DNA of 64,000 nucleotides from contig CAMYLZ010000008.1 in NCBI GenBank assembly GCA_947259375.1, positions 62,001 through 126,000 of the forward strand, in the 5' to 3' direction. The first letter of the stretch is position 1, and each line of letters opens with the position of its first letter. The position numbers and the translations under genes are program-made. A model generated the notes under the pieces. The model was not told the origin of the DNA. It saw nothing but the letters and a program-made list of their open reading frames with translations, and did not search any database. Below, one piece after another: positions 1 through 10,016 of this stretch. The stretch comes from an uncultured Parvularculaceae bacterium. GTDB lineage: Bacteria > Pseudomonadota > Alphaproteobacteria > Caulobacterales > Parvularculaceae.

Positions 1-2
1 AG

Positions 3-932
3 ATCAGCCAGGTTTTCGGTGAATTGATCGGCCTCTGGCTGGTGGAAGCCTGGCAAGCCATGGGCGCCCCGGAAAGCTTCAACCTGGTCGAACTCGGTCC
101 GGGCCGCGGCGTCCTGATGGAAGATATTTTGCGCGCCGCGCGTCTGCGTCCCGGCTTCGCCAAGGCGGCGCAGGTCTGGCTGGTCGAAACATCAGGCCGC
201 TTGCGCCTACAACAGCAAAAACGGTTGCGTTCAACCGAAGCAAAGCCCCTTTGGGCCGATGACTATGCCGATATCTCGCCCGGCCCGTCCCTGATTGTCG
301 CCAATGAGTTTTTTGACTGCCTGCCGATCCGGCAGTTTGAGCGGGTCAGCAACGGTTGGCGCGAGCGGCTGGTCGGGCTTGACGAGCGTAGCGCCGGGCT
401 CGTTTTCACCCTCGACGAAACGCCGCCCCCGCCGGCATTCGACCTGCCTCCAATTGCCGAGAGCGAGATCGGCGATATTTTCGAGATTGCACCAGCCGCG
501 CAGGAGGTGACGCAGGAAATCTGTCAAACGCTCGCCGATCATGGCGGTCATGCGCTGGTGATCGATTACGGCCATATGGAGCGCGGTTGCGGCGATACTT
601 TTCAGGCGGTGCGCGATCATAAATATTGGCCGCCACTCTCCTCCCCCGGCCGTGCGGACATCACCGCACATGTGGACTTCGAAACGCTCGCTTCTATCGC
701 CATTGAGGCCGGCGCCAACGTTTATGGCCCGGTGACGCAGGGCCGCTTCTTGGAAAGGCTAGGGCTGCCGCTGCGCGTCGAAGCGCTTTGCCGGGGGCTT
801 GAGGAAGCAAAAGCAACGGAAATCCGCACCGGCGCGACGCGCATCGCCGCGCCCCAGGCCATGGGCGAGATTTTCAAGGTGCTGTGCCTTTCATCGCCCG
901 CGCTGCCGACCCCGGCAGGATTCGAGACATGA
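3..932 (+). CDS. MidA/NDUFAF7-type SAM-dependent methyltransferase (5' truncated)
   Basis: The reading frame is open to the left edge of the window, so the N-terminus is missing. The first visible residues read ISQVFGELIGLW, which fits a conserved helix of the MidA/NDUFAF7 (DUF185) family. A glycine-rich SAM-binding segment (VELGPGRGVLMEDIL) follows near the start, then an acidic segment (VANEFFDCLPIRQF) and a late VIDYGH motif. The family methylates arginine on protein partners (NDUFAF7 acts on a complex I subunit); the bacterial substrate is not settled. The stop overlaps the pgeF start by 4 bp (ATGA), so the two genes are translationally coupled. A methyltransferase of this family before pgeF is a common alphaproteobacterial order. 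Identification is firm; the substrate is unknown. Confidence 0.9.
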   Translation: MSQVFGELIGLWLVEAWQAMGAPESFNLVELGPGRGVLMEDILRAARLRPGFAKAAQVWLVETSGRLRLQQQKRLRSTEAKPLWADDYADISPGPSLIVANEFFDCLPIRQFERVSNGWRERLVGLDERSAGLVFTLDETPPPPAFDLPPIAESEIGDIFEIAPAAQEVTQEICQTLADHGGHALVIDYGHMERGCGDTFQAVRDHKYWPPLSSPGRADITAHVDFETLASIAIEAGANVYGPVTQGRFLERLGLPLRVEALCRGLEEAKATEIRTGATRIAAPQAMGEIFKVLCLSSPALPTPAGFET

Positions 933-1705
933 CCAACACGCCGCCATTTCTCGTCTCCCCCCTGCTTGACGAAAATTCCATCGCACACGGATTTTTCACC
1001 CGCCTTGGCGGCGTATCCGCTGCGCCTTATGACTCGCTAAATACCGGTCCTGGGTCCGCAGATGACGCAGCCAGCGTCGCAGAGAATCGGGCGCGATGCA
1101 CCCACGCACTGGGAGCTGAGGCGTTGCTCACCGGTTACCAAACGCACTCGGCGGATGTTCTCTTCGTAGAAAAACCCTGGGACGGCGCGCCACCGAAAGT
1201 CGATGGCCTTGTCTCAAAGACGCCGGGACTTGCGCTCGGCGTTCTCGCGGCGGATTGCATGCCGTTTCTTTTTATGGATGCGCGCGCCGGCGTTATTGGC
1301 GCGGCGCATGCGGGCTGGCGCGGCGCGCTCGCCGGCGTTCTTGAAAACACTGTCGCCGCGATGACGCGTCTCGGTTCGAAACCGGATAATATGCGGGTCG
1401 CGGTAGGCCCTTGCCTGCGCCAGTCAAATTTCGAGGTCGGACTGGAGCTTGTGGAGGCATTCACGGCAAAGCACCGCGGCGCCGATCAATTCTTCGCCGC
1501 CGGGAAAAACGAGATGAAACGCCAGCTCGACCTTGTCGGTTTCGGGTGCTGGCGCCTGGCGGAATGCGGCGTCCGCCAAATCGATGATATTGGTCTGTGC
1601 ACGCTTGATGCGCCGGAGCGTTTCTTCAGTTATCGGGCGGCGAAGCGTGACGGTCTTGCCGGTTTTGGCCGAAATCTTTCGGCGATCGCCCTGAAACACA
1701 AATGA
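929..1705 (+). CDS. pgeF: Peptidoglycan editing factor / polyphenol oxidase family (PgeF, YfiH)
   Basis: This 258-residue protein belongs to the YfiH/LACC1 family, which in bacteria acts on purine nucleosides or keeps non-canonical L-Ser out of peptidoglycan stems. Motifs visible are GYQTHSADV, LAADCMPFLF and AAHAGWRGALAGV. Their His and Cys residues form the metal-binding centre known from the family, and AVGPCLRQSNFEVG follows. The ATG at 929 was chosen because it overlaps the preceding stop and gives the normal family length; an upstream in-frame ATG at 884 would add 15 residues inside the previous gene. It forms a coupled pair with the upstream methyltransferase. Confidence 0.93.
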   Translation: MTNTPPFLVSPLLDENSIAHGFFTRLGGVSAAPYDSLNTGPGSADDAASVAENRARCTHALGAEALLTGYQTHSADVLFVEKPWDGAPPKVDGLVSKTPGLALGVLAADCMPFLFMDARAGVIGAAHAGWRGALAGVLENTVAAMTRLGSKPDNMRVAVGPCLRQSNFEVGLELVEAFTAKHRGADQFFAAGKNEMKRQLDLVGFGCWRLAECGVRQIDDIGLCTLDAPERFFSYRAAKRDGLAGFGRNLSAIALKHK

Positions 1706-1895
1706 TCGCGCCGACCCGAATTTTGCGGTTGCACAATCGTCAAGAAACCGTCATGAAGCAATTGCTGTTCGGGGGGACCGCGCAAGGTTCCGCGCTGCAT
1801 GCGGCGGGCTGTATTAGTATTACGAGAGGCATGCACGGATGGCGTTCGCGCAAGCCTCGAATGGGTCGGCAAATACCCAATAGGGGACGGATATC

Positions 1896-2840
1896 ATGAA
1901 ACTGATCGCCGGAAACTCCAACCGCCGCTTAAGCGACGCGATTTCACGAAAGCTTGCGACGACGCCCGCCAAGGCGGATATCAAGCGCTTCAAGGACGGC
2001 GAAGTCTTCGTCGAAATCCAGGAAAACGTCCGAGGCGAAGACGTCTTTGTCATTCAGTCGACTTCTTATCCTGCGAATGACAATTTGATGGAATTGCTCA
2101 TCACCATGGACGCGCTGAGCCGCGCTTCCGCCAGCCGCATCACCGCAGTGGTCCCTTATTTCGGTTATGCAAGGCAGGACCGCAAGGCGGGCCCAAGGAC
2201 GCCGATCTCGGCAAAGCTAGTCGCCAATCTCATCACCAGCGCCGGCGCAGATCGCGTTTTGACGGTGGACCTGCATGCCGGCCAGATCCAGGGCTTTTTC
2301 GATATCCCCACCGACAATCTTTACGCGGTGAAAGAATTCGAACGGCGTATCCGCACGATCCACAATGGCGATCTCGACGACATCACCGTAGTATCGCCCG
2401 ATGTCGGCGGCGTGGTGCGCGCGCGCGCCCTTGCGAAACGCTTGAAAGATCGCCCGCTCGCGATTGTCGACAAGCGGCGCGAAGGCCCCGGCCTTTCGGA
2501 AGTGATGAACATCATCGGCGAGGTCAACGGCCGCCATTGCGTGATCTTTGATGACATTGTCGATTCCGGCGGCACGCTTTGCAACGCGGCCGAAGCGATC
2601 ATGAACAAGGGCGCCAAAAGCGTATCAGCCTGTGTCACGCACGGCGTTCTTTCCGACCATGCCGAACGGCGCGTCATGAAATCCGACGCCCTCACCCGCC
2701 TTTTCGTCAGCGATTCAATCGAATCGCGCCCGGAAATTGCTGAGTGTCCGAAAATTGAGGAAGTGTCGATCGCGACGCTGCTCGCAGAAGCGATCCGCCG
2801 TATCGCCAACGAAGAATCCGTTTCCAGCCTCTTTGACTAG
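1896..2840 (+). CDS. prs: Ribose-phosphate pyrophosphokinase
   Basis: The enzyme makes PRPP from ribose 5-phosphate and ATP, feeding purine (purF) and pyrimidine (pyrE) synthesis; both of those genes also lie in this window. The 314-residue length is typical. Family signatures are seen in order: [12 protein letters not shown] near the N-terminus, the flexible ATP loop region [19 protein letters not shown], and the PRPP-binding loop [13 protein letters not shown] in the C-terminal half. An AGGGG stretch about 10 bases upstream can serve as ribosome binding site. The 190 bases before it hold no other gene that I can see and probably carry its promoter. Confidence 0.97.
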   Translation: MKLIAGNSNRRLSDAISRKLATTPAKADIKRFKDGEVFVEIQENVRGEDVFVIQSTSYPANDNLMELLITMDALSRASASRITAVVPYFGYARQDRKAGPRTPISAKLVANLITSAGADRVLTVDLHAGQIQGFFDIPTDNLYAVKEFERRIRTIHNGDLDDITVVSPDVGGVVRARALAKRLKDRPLAIVDKRREGPGLSEVMNIIGEVNGRHCVIFDDIVDSGGTLCNAAEAIMNKGAKSVSACVTHGVLSDHAERRVMKSDALTRLFVSDSIESRPEIAECPKIEEVSIATLLAEAIRRIANEESVSSLFD

Positions 2841-2848
2841 CGCTCCGG

Positions 2849-3226
2849 CTAAGACGGGTCACACCCGCCGGGTTGCCAAAGCTGGATGGGGTTTCCTTCC
2901 GGATCGTTGAATTGTGCGAAACGGCCATTCGGATATGTCTCCGGGTCGACTTCAACTTTGACGCCCGCCGCTTCCAGCTGCGCCGCCATCGCATCGAGGT
3001 CCCTAACGCGGAAATTAATCATCCATTGCTGGCTCATATCGCCGAAAAAGCCGGTGTCTTTTGCAAATGGCGCGAAAACGGTCGTCCCCGCTTCCGTCCG
3101 CCATGCGGGCGTGTCGTAGTCGCTCGGCACGACATCAATCCCTAAATGGTCCGCGTACCACTTTGCGAGTTTTTCGGGGTTCCCGGACCTGAAAAAGAAC
3201 CCGCCTATGCCATCGACTTTTTCCAT
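2849..3226 (-). CDS. VOC (glyoxalase/bleomycin-resistance) superfamily protein
   Basis: A 125-residue single-domain VOC-fold protein. It shows the usual pattern: GIGGFFFRSGNPEKLAKWYADHLGI at the N-terminus (first beta-alpha-beta unit), then RVRDLDAMAAQLEAAGVKV, and a C-terminal FNDPEGNPIQLWQP, where the Glu-Gly-Asn segment resembles the metal-ligand strand of the fold. The substrate cannot be read from sequence. A GAGGG ribosome binding site lies 8 bases before the ATG. It converges on prs with only 8 bases between the stops. Confidence 0.85.
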   Translation of the reverse strand: MEKVDGIGGFFFRSGNPEKLAKWYADHLGIDVVPSDYDTPAWRTEAGTTVFAPFAKDTGFFGDMSQQWMINFRVRDLDAMAAQLEAAGVKVEVDPETYPNGRFAQFNDPEGNPIQLWQPGGCDPS

Positions 3227-3471
3227 ATCCGTTCCCTCATGTTTTCAAAGATGATCAATATCTGGGTTTTAGCACATTTGCGAGCACCAGCGATGGCTGT
3301 ACGGGCCCTGTCAAGCTTCGGCTGGCGGAATTTGCGGCAGGTTTGGCGACCATCGAGGAACTTGTTGGAATACAGGGAATGCTTAACCTGCGTTGCGCGC
3401 CAACGCACCGCCACCGAAGAAGCCGGCTCAGCGATTCAAACCGGCCATAAAGAGAAAGGTCAGCGCCCAAA

Positions 3472-4188
3472 ATGGTTAATGTCGACGCTAAAACCCTCTT
3501 GCAAAGCCTGTTTCTGATGATTTGCGCGCAAGCGCTTGCGGGCGTCAGCGCGGCCAGTAATGCGCCCGCGAAATCTCCGGAGGCCGCGGCAACCCGCAAA
3601 CACCTGAATTCGGAATTCGACGCCGGCGTTGAGGCATCGCTTGCCGTGTCCGGCGCCCCCGCCCATCTGCGCGCGGCCGCTACAGTTTATGTGTACAAGA
3701 AGGACGCGGGTTTTGAACTTCACCGTCAGGGTTCGAATGAATTCACCTGCCTGCTGAACAGAGACGCCTTTTTATATGGCGGCCGCGCATTCAAGCCGAC
3801 CTGTTGGGACAAAGCGGGCGCCGACAGTTACATTCCCGTGATGCTGGCGACTGGAAAATGGCTCGCGGAAGGAAAGTCCGCGGCGGAGGTTAAACGGTTA
3901 ATCGAGAAAGGCTTTAATACGGGATTTTTCCACTCGCCCGCGACAACGGGTATTGCCTATATGGTCGCTGGCGACCTCGACCTCGACCCGCAGACCGGAA
4001 ACATTATTCAGACCTTGTTCCCAGGCCACTACATGTTTTACGCACCCCATGTGACGAGCGAGCAACTTGGGGCAAGCCGGGACAACCGCCGCGATAATCC
4101 CAAATTGCCATCCGTATTTTCGGGCGGCGCCGGGGGCGCCAATCTCGCATATATCATTACGATGGTCGGCGCGCTCGACGCTGAATGA
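3472..4188 (+). CDS. Exported protein of unknown function
   Basis: I do not recognise this 238-residue protein. It starts MVNVDAKTLLQSLFLMICAQALAGVSAA, a probable signal peptide with Ala-X-Ala-like cleavage around residues 24-28, so it should reach the periplasm. The rest has no further obvious membrane span. Two Cys are present in the mature part (FTCLLNR and KPTCWDKA), about 20 residues apart, and could form a disulfide. The central region contains a TGIAYMVAGDLDLDPQTG segment and the C-terminal part is Gly/Asn-rich. It stands alone between a leftward VOC gene and a convergent membrane-protein gene. Confidence 0.7.
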   Translation: MVNVDAKTLLQSLFLMICAQALAGVSAASNAPAKSPEAAATRKHLNSEFDAGVEASLAVSGAPAHLRAAATVYVYKKDAGFELHRQGSNEFTCLLNRDAFLYGGRAFKPTCWDKAGADSYIPVMLATGKWLAEGKSAAEVKRLIEKGFNTGFFHSPATTGIAYMVAGDLDLDPQTGNIIQTLFPGHYMFYAPHVTSEQLGASRDNRRDNPKLPSVFSGGAGGANLAYIITMVGALDAE

Positions 4189-4215
4189 TACCGATCTTAC
4201 GCAACGCGCCGCCGG

Positions 4216-4809
4216 TTACCCTGTCGGCGCCGGTTTCTTTCGGAAAGGTTTTGTCGCAGCGGCGATTACAGAGGCGATAATCGCCGCGGCAAGCACAAAA
4301 CTGTTCACCGTATCAGCGATGAATTTTGCGGATGTCGCAAGTTGTTGACCGCCGGCAATCACACCCTCGGGCGCGAGCCATCCCGACGCCATCGCTGCAA
4401 GCAATCCATTCTCAATCAATTCAACGAGAAAATAGAACACAGGCGCAAGCAACAGATAACGGATTGCAGAGCCGTGCAAATTGAAACGTTTCAGGCCCAG
4501 GGCAACACCGGCAATTGTCATCAGCACACTGAGGCTTACAAACGCAAGATCGATAATCTGCAATATGATATAAGCATTTGTCGCCTCATCCAGCGCCGCA
4601 AACGCCGCCGCCGGCTGCCCCTCGGGGAACCCGAACATTAGCTCCGGTATGACGGGCGTTACGCCATCAATTGACGTCGCTGCAACAATTTTCGCCCACG
4701 GCCCCGGCAACATAAATGCGCAAACAGAAAAACCGACGACCAGCGCCAGCAAGACGATAAAACGCCGCCAGCCGGCTTTCGCGATCTGCACATCAATCCA
4801 ATTCCTCAT
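4216..4809 (-). CDS. Putative four-span membrane protein of unknown function
   Basis: A 197-residue protein with four hydrophobic spans: residues about 19-42 (FIVLLALVVGFSVCAFMLPG), 92-112, 123-145 and 165-190, ending in a basic tail (KPFRKKPAPTG). The start at 4809 is supported by a strong GGAGGAAAG ribosome binding site; an upstream in-frame start at 5016 would lie inside the preceding gene. It is 88 bases downstream of the SdpI-like gene on the same strand, so it may be the third gene of that transcript. I cannot assign a family with confidence; topology resembles small DUF2975-type membrane proteins. Confidence 0.65.
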   Translation of the reverse strand: MRNWIDVQIAKAGWRRFIVLLALVVGFSVCAFMLPGPWAKIVAATSIDGVTPVIPELMFGFPEGQPAAAFAALDEATNAYIILQIIDLAFVSLSVLMTIAGVALGLKRFNLHGSAIRYLLLAPVFYFLVELIENGLLAAMASGWLAPEGVIAGGQQLATSAKFIADTVNSFVLAAAIIASVIAAATKPFRKKPAPTG

Positions 4810-4897
4810 TCTTTCCTCCGTATCTTGGTCGCAACCGTCCCGTCGCCGCGTCTGGACGCGCCGATAAATTCCGCCCGAATTGTCGTTGTGGGTCTGC

Positions 4898-5554
4898 CTA
4901 CCCTGTCTGCCGCACGCGCTCTCCCGAGCGCCAGAGCACATAAGAATATGCAAACAACACCGCTTTAAAGACGATAATCGCCCCCACATGAGCGAAGATC
5001 GCAATCTTGGGTTCAAGCAAAAAGAGAGACGCCAGGGCTGACAACGAAATCAAAATTAGTCCGCGCCCAACATATCTATGGATCCTCGCCCAGATTTTGG
5101 GATCTCGCATCGTCCATGGCGTTCGAAAACCGCCTGGCGCGCGATGCGGTAAAGTCGCTGCGTAATTGCCAATCGCCGCGAAAAACAAAAAATCGCCTAT
5201 GGCGAAACCGGTTAGCATCCGCTCTTTTGTCGCGAGGCCGAAATGCTCAAGCCCCACATAGGATTGCAGCAAAAGCGCCAATAGCGGACCGAACAGGATG
5301 CCGAGCGCCGCCCTCATATCGGCTTTGCTGACGCTTTCCGACCGCCAGCATTTGCCGATTGGGTTTCGGTTTTTGATGGCGATCAGAGCAGCAATCATCG
5401 CGCCGAACGCCGGAATGGCGATCGGCCACAATAAAGAACCAAGGCCAACGCGTTGCGCAAATCGCGGCGTCTCAACGCCTGCCGCCTGCAGCCAATAGCC
5501 GATTACGACCGTTGCCAGGAGTAGCAAAGGCGCGGCTGACAGGACGGCCCTCAC
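4898..5554 (-). CDS. SdpI-like immunity-type membrane protein
   Basis: A 218-residue protein with about six hydrophobic spans. The C-terminal half carries the SdpI-family signature GFRTPWTMRDPKIWARIHR, which lies between the fourth and fifth spans. In Bacillus subtilis, SdpI protects against the SdpC toxin and also acts as a signal receptor that sequesters the repressor SdpR at the membrane. Here the GTG start overlaps the stop of an SdpR-like repressor gene by 4 bp (GTGA), the same regulator-receptor order as in Bacillus. No SdpC-like toxin gene is visible in the window, so the ligand is unknown. The family call rests on the signature and the neighbour. Confidence 0.78.
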   Translation of the reverse strand: MRAVLSAAPLLLLATVVIGYWLQAAGVETPRFAQRVGLGSLLWPIAIPAFGAMIAALIAIKNRNPIGKCWRSESVSKADMRAALGILFGPLLALLLQSYVGLEHFGLATKERMLTGFAIGDFLFFAAIGNYAATLPHRAPGGFRTPWTMRDPKIWARIHRYVGRGLILISLSALASLFLLEPKIAIFAHVGAIIVFKAVLFAYSYVLWRSGERVRQTG

Positions 5555-5865
5555 GCCGGCGCCCCCTTGCCCTTGGTCTTCGTGACGCCTCGTTTTTTCT
5601 CGCCGGCGCCGAGAATTCCCATCACCGCGCTAAGCGCCTCTTCGGCAACGGTCACATTCAAATGATAGTAGATGGTGACGCCGTCGCGTTCCGCAGTGAT
5701 GAGGCCAGCCTCCTTCAGCGCCGCAAAATGCGTCGACATCGTCGGCTTCGACACGCCGAAATTCGCCGCCAGCGCGCCGGCCGATTGCGGCCCATCCCTG
5801 AGCTTCGCGATGACTTCGCGGCGGATCGGGTGCGACAGCGCTTTTAGAACCTGGTTTATTTTCAT
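5551..5865 (-). CDS. SdpR-like ArsR-family autorepressor
   Basis: A 104-residue winged-helix protein: NQVLKALSHPIRREVIAKL (helix 1), AGALAANFGVSKPTMSTHFAALKEAGLI (helix-turn-helix) and the wing ERDGVTIYYHLN. This layout matches SdpR closely. There are no Cys residues, so metal sensing by the classical ArsR sites is unlikely. It is the first gene of the module and is coupled to the SdpI-like gene. The start lies directly downstream of a good promoter overlapped by a palindrome, without a Shine-Dalgarno sequence (separate entry), which fits autorepression from a leaderless message. The C-terminus is a basic Lys/Gly tail. Confidence 0.85.
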   Translation of the reverse strand: MKINQVLKALSHPIRREVIAKLRDGPQSAGALAANFGVSKPTMSTHFAALKEAGLITAERDGVTIYYHLNVTVAEEALSAVMGILGAGEKKRGVTKTKGKGAPA

Positions 5866-5869
5866 GACG

Positions 5870-5900
5870 TCTAATTAGAGATTTTTCTAATTATCGTCAA
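5870..5900 (-). promoter_or_regulatory. Promoter and palindromic operator of the SdpRI-like module
   Basis: Read on the minus strand, TTGACG (5900-5895) and TAATTA (5877-5872) are separated by exactly 17 bases, a good sigma-70-type pair. The -10 lies inside a perfect 10-bp palindrome, TCTAATTAGA (5870-5879). A second copy of its half, TCTAATTA, occurs at 5886-5893 between the -35 and -10, 16 bp away. The start codon follows the -10 by 6 bases, so transcription would begin at or next to the ATG. The arrangement is what an autorepressor site looks like; binding is inferred. Confidence 0.65.
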
Positions 5901-5918
5901 GCACGAGACTTGGCCGCC

Positions 5919-6827
5919 CTACCCTTTGCCTTTGGTCCGGGTCTTTCCGTATTTCGCATTTTTTTCGATAAAATCGATCAAGCCGCCCGCAACATCAACA
6001 CCGGTGGCGGTTTCAATCCCTTCCAAGCCCGGCGAAGAATTTACTTCCATCACAACCGGTCCGTGATTGGAGCGCAGCAGGTCAACGCCACAAAAATTCA
6101 GCCCCATGACTTTCGCCGCGCTGACCGCCGTTGAGCGTTCTTGCGGCGTTATCTTCACCTTTTCAGCGGACCCGCCGCGATGAATATTCGAACGGAAGTC
6201 ACCTTCTTTGCCTTTGCGTTTCATCGAGGCGACGACCTTGTCGCCGATTACGATGCAACGGATATCCTCTCCGCCCGCTTCCTTGATAAACTCCTGCACC
6301 AAAATATTCGTATTGACGCCGCCAAATGCCTGGATGATTGACTCCGCGCCTTTCTGCGTCTCGCCGAGCACGACGCCGATCCCCTGCGTGCCCTCCAGCA
6401 ACTTGATCACCACCGGCGCGCCGCCGATCATGTCGAGAATTTCTTCGGCGCGGCTTGTGCGATGCGCAAACACCGTTACCGGCAGGCCAATGCCTTTACG
6501 CGCCAGAAGCTGTAGCGAGCGAAGCTTGTCGCGGGAACGGCTGATGGCTACCGATTCATTGACTGGATAAACGCCCATCATCTCGAATTGGCGCAATACG
6601 GCCGTGCCGTAAAACGTCACCGAAGCGCCGATGCGCGGAATCACGCAATCAAAATACGGCAGGTCTTCGCCTTTGTATCGGACCGTCGGGCGGTGTGACG
6701 TTATATTGATATAACAACGCAAGTGGTCGATTACGTCGATTTCATGACCGCGCTGCTCTGCCGCCTCAACAATACGCTTGTGAGAATAAAGCTCGGCGTT
6801 CCTGCACATCAGGACCATTTTCATCAT
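5919..6827 (-). CDS. rimK: RimK-type ATP-grasp ligase (ribosomal protein S6 glutamate ligase family)
   Basis: A 302-residue ATP-grasp enzyme. RimK adds glutamates to the C-terminus of ribosomal protein S6. The N-terminal domain opens [20 protein letters not shown], as in RimK, and contains [10 protein letters not shown]. The ATP-grasp part shows [57 protein letters not shown] and the metal-ligand segment [14 protein letters not shown]. Two adjacent ATGs (6827 and 6824) are usable behind a GAGGAG site. The gene sits 9 bases after rimB in the same direction. The third usual partner, RimA, is not seen. A basic Lys/Gly tail closes the protein. Confidence 0.93.
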   Translation of the reverse strand: MMKMVLMCRNAELYSHKRIVEAAEQRGHEIDVIDHLRCYINITSHRPTVRYKGEDLPYFDCVIPRIGASVTFYGTAVLRQFEMMGVYPVNESVAISRSRDKLRSLQLLARKGIGLPVTVFAHRTSRAEEILDMIGGAPVVIKLLEGTQGIGVVLGETQKGAESIIQAFGGVNTNILVQEFIKEAGGEDIRCIVIGDKVVASMKRKGKEGDFRSNIHRGGSAEKVKITPQERSTAVSAAKVMGLNFCGVDLLRSNHGPVVMEVNSSPGLEGIETATGVDVAGGLIDFIEKNAKYGKTRTKGKG

Positions 6828-6836
6828 TGAGTCTCC

Positions 6837-7304
6837 TCAAACCAATTCATCAAGTAAATAAGACGCACCCGGATCGATCAGAAATTTCCGGCGCAGCGCA
6901 TCCCGGCCAATCAGCATTCGGAACCCCATTGCGTCGCGATTGGTCAGGGTCAGATCGACTTTCCAATTATACGGCCCGAGATGCAGATGCGTGTGAATAA
7001 CGAACCGCTCCTCTTCCTGACCGTTTGAACTGCGAATTATCCGCTTCCCGGCGACCGGCGCGCAGCAATAGATTTCGGGACGCTTGCGCCGCTGCACCGG
7101 GTGCAGGAAGAATTCCACATGCAGTTGGCCTTCAAGCTCGATCTCCCGAATACGAAAGGCGTGAATCGCCGAAGACTTGGCCCCGGTGTCGATCTTCGCG
7201 TTAATCCGCTCAACATTGAGGTCTGGCAAGCCGGCCCATTCGCGCCAGCCGATGCGGGGGCGCTGACGCTTTCTTGTTTTTTTCCGCCCCCCCTCGGGCG
7301 ACAT
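6837..7304 (-). CDS. rimB: RimB-type retropepsin-like protease (RimK-associated zinc protease family)
   Basis: The protein is recognised by IDTGAKSSAIHA, the aspartic-protease DTG motif of the RimB/PF05618 family, and by a C-terminal MLIGRDALRRKFLIDPGASYLL segment. RimB is reported to remove or trim the glutamate tail that RimK builds on S6, so the adjacent rimK strongly supports the call. The start is uncertain: the ATG at 7304 gives 155 residues and a basic N-terminus, but it has no clear ribosome binding site. A GTG lies two codons before it, and the frame stays open to a TTG at 7391 (184 residues). Confidence 0.85.
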   Translation of the reverse strand: MSPEGGRKKTRKRQRPRIGWREWAGLPDLNVERINAKIDTGAKSSAIHAFRIREIELEGQLHVEFFLHPVQRRKRPEIYCCAPVAGKRIIRSSNGQEEERFVIHTHLHLGPYNWKVDLTLTNRDAMGFRMLIGRDALRRKFLIDPGASYLLDELV

Positions 7305-7407
7305 TGTCACATCAATCAATGGGAATGCTCCGCCGGCCGCGCGCCGCTGCGCTAACTTATCGCTATTGCCGCCGGTTTTTCCCGGAAGCAAGCGTCTTCA
7401 GGCAAGA

Positions 7408-8493
7408 TTATTCGGCCGCGTGAATATGGCGGGTCGCGCCGGCCCCTTCGAGCCGCCCGCCGCTGAAGACAAACCCCTCAACCCCTGGCACATAGAGCAT
7501 ATTCGTCAACCGCCCGCCCAGAGCCACATACGCCCCGTCATCGGCGCCGCGCATGCAGACATGAGGAAGCGGTTTCACTTCGCCCAGTTGCGATAACGAC
7601 TTTTCGCCAACGGCCCGGAACAGGGGCATGTCGTCCGGATGGACAAGTTGCTTCGTGGTCCGTCCGAGCAGTCCCCAGGCCGGCACGCCGAGCGCTTTTT
7701 CCACCGACGGGCTCGCATAGATAATCCTGCCTTCCGGTGAAAAGATGATGGTGACGTCAAGCGATGACTCCACCAATGCGCGAAAGCGTTGCTCTGCGAT
7801 ATGCGTCTCGTCAATGCGGCGGCGCAGGACCGAAAGCAGCTTGTCATTCTTGGTATGAAGCAGGATCGAACGGTCGATCATGCGTTGTATGGCAAGCGCC
7901 AGATACGCCGAACCGACGCCATAAAAGACGATCACCGCCGCGATCGCCGCGCCATTGGCGCTCATGGTCAATGCATAGGTAATCGCCAACGGCGTTAGCG
8001 CCGGCACATTGAACGCAAGCACCGCGCGCCATGACGCGCCGGACGAGACAATGGACGTCGCCGTCATGCCGGCGATGACAAAAGCAAGAAACGCATGCCC
8101 AACGACGCCATGCACGGCGAATATCGGCGCAAGCGCCCCCCAGACGGCGCCGTTTAGCGCCATAAAAGTGACATGCCAGCGGGCGAAATTCGAAAGATTG
8201 CGCGCTGACAAGCCACCCAACCGAAACCGCAGCCACAAGCCGCCGCGCACCAGCGCAATCGCCAGCACCGCGCCCGCCCAGACGAACAAGACGTCATGCG
8301 CGATGTTTTTCCAGGCAACCGCCGTAACGATCGCTCCGTTCAGCAGGCTGGCGCCAACTGCGACCGGCGCGCCGCGGAACAGCAAAGCGGCGCGTTCGAC
8401 CTTGATCTTGACGCTTTCGACCTGCGTCAGACCCTTCAGCCTCGCCTTTCTACTCGGAACTCTCGAAATTGCGGTCTGTAATTCCGCAATCAT
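7408..8493 (-). CDS. Membrane protein with C-terminal PAS domain and no output domain
   Basis: A 361-residue protein. The first 200 residues contain six or so hydrophobic spans in a MASE-like arrangement, ending in a short helix (LLHTKNDKLLSVLRRRIDETH) that leads into one PAS domain (FRALVESSLDVTIIFSPEGRIIYASPSVEKALG, then GRTTKQLVHPDDMP). After the PAS domain the protein stops; no histidine kinase, GGDEF, EAL or methyl-accepting part follows. The start at 8493 has an AGGAGC site 6 bases upstream. Homologues with this N-terminus usually carry a catalytic output, so this looks like a sensor acting through a partner or a truncated receptor. Ligand unknown. Confidence 0.72.
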   Translation of the reverse strand: MIAELQTAISRVPSRKARLKGLTQVESVKIKVERAALLFRGAPVAVGASLLNGAIVTAVAWKNIAHDVLFVWAGAVLAIALVRGGLWLRFRLGGLSARNLSNFARWHVTFMALNGAVWGALAPIFAVHGVVGHAFLAFVIAGMTATSIVSSGASWRAVLAFNVPALTPLAITYALTMSANGAAIAAVIVFYGVGSAYLALAIQRMIDRSILLHTKNDKLLSVLRRRIDETHIAEQRFRALVESSLDVTIIFSPEGRIIYASPSVEKALGVPAWGLLGRTTKQLVHPDDMPLFRAVGEKSLSQLGEVKPLPHVCMRGADDGAYVALGGRLTNMLYVPGVEGFVFSGGRLEGAGATRHIHAAE

Positions 8494-10003
<1,510 letters not shown>

Positions 10004-10016
10004 TGGTATCGGTTAA

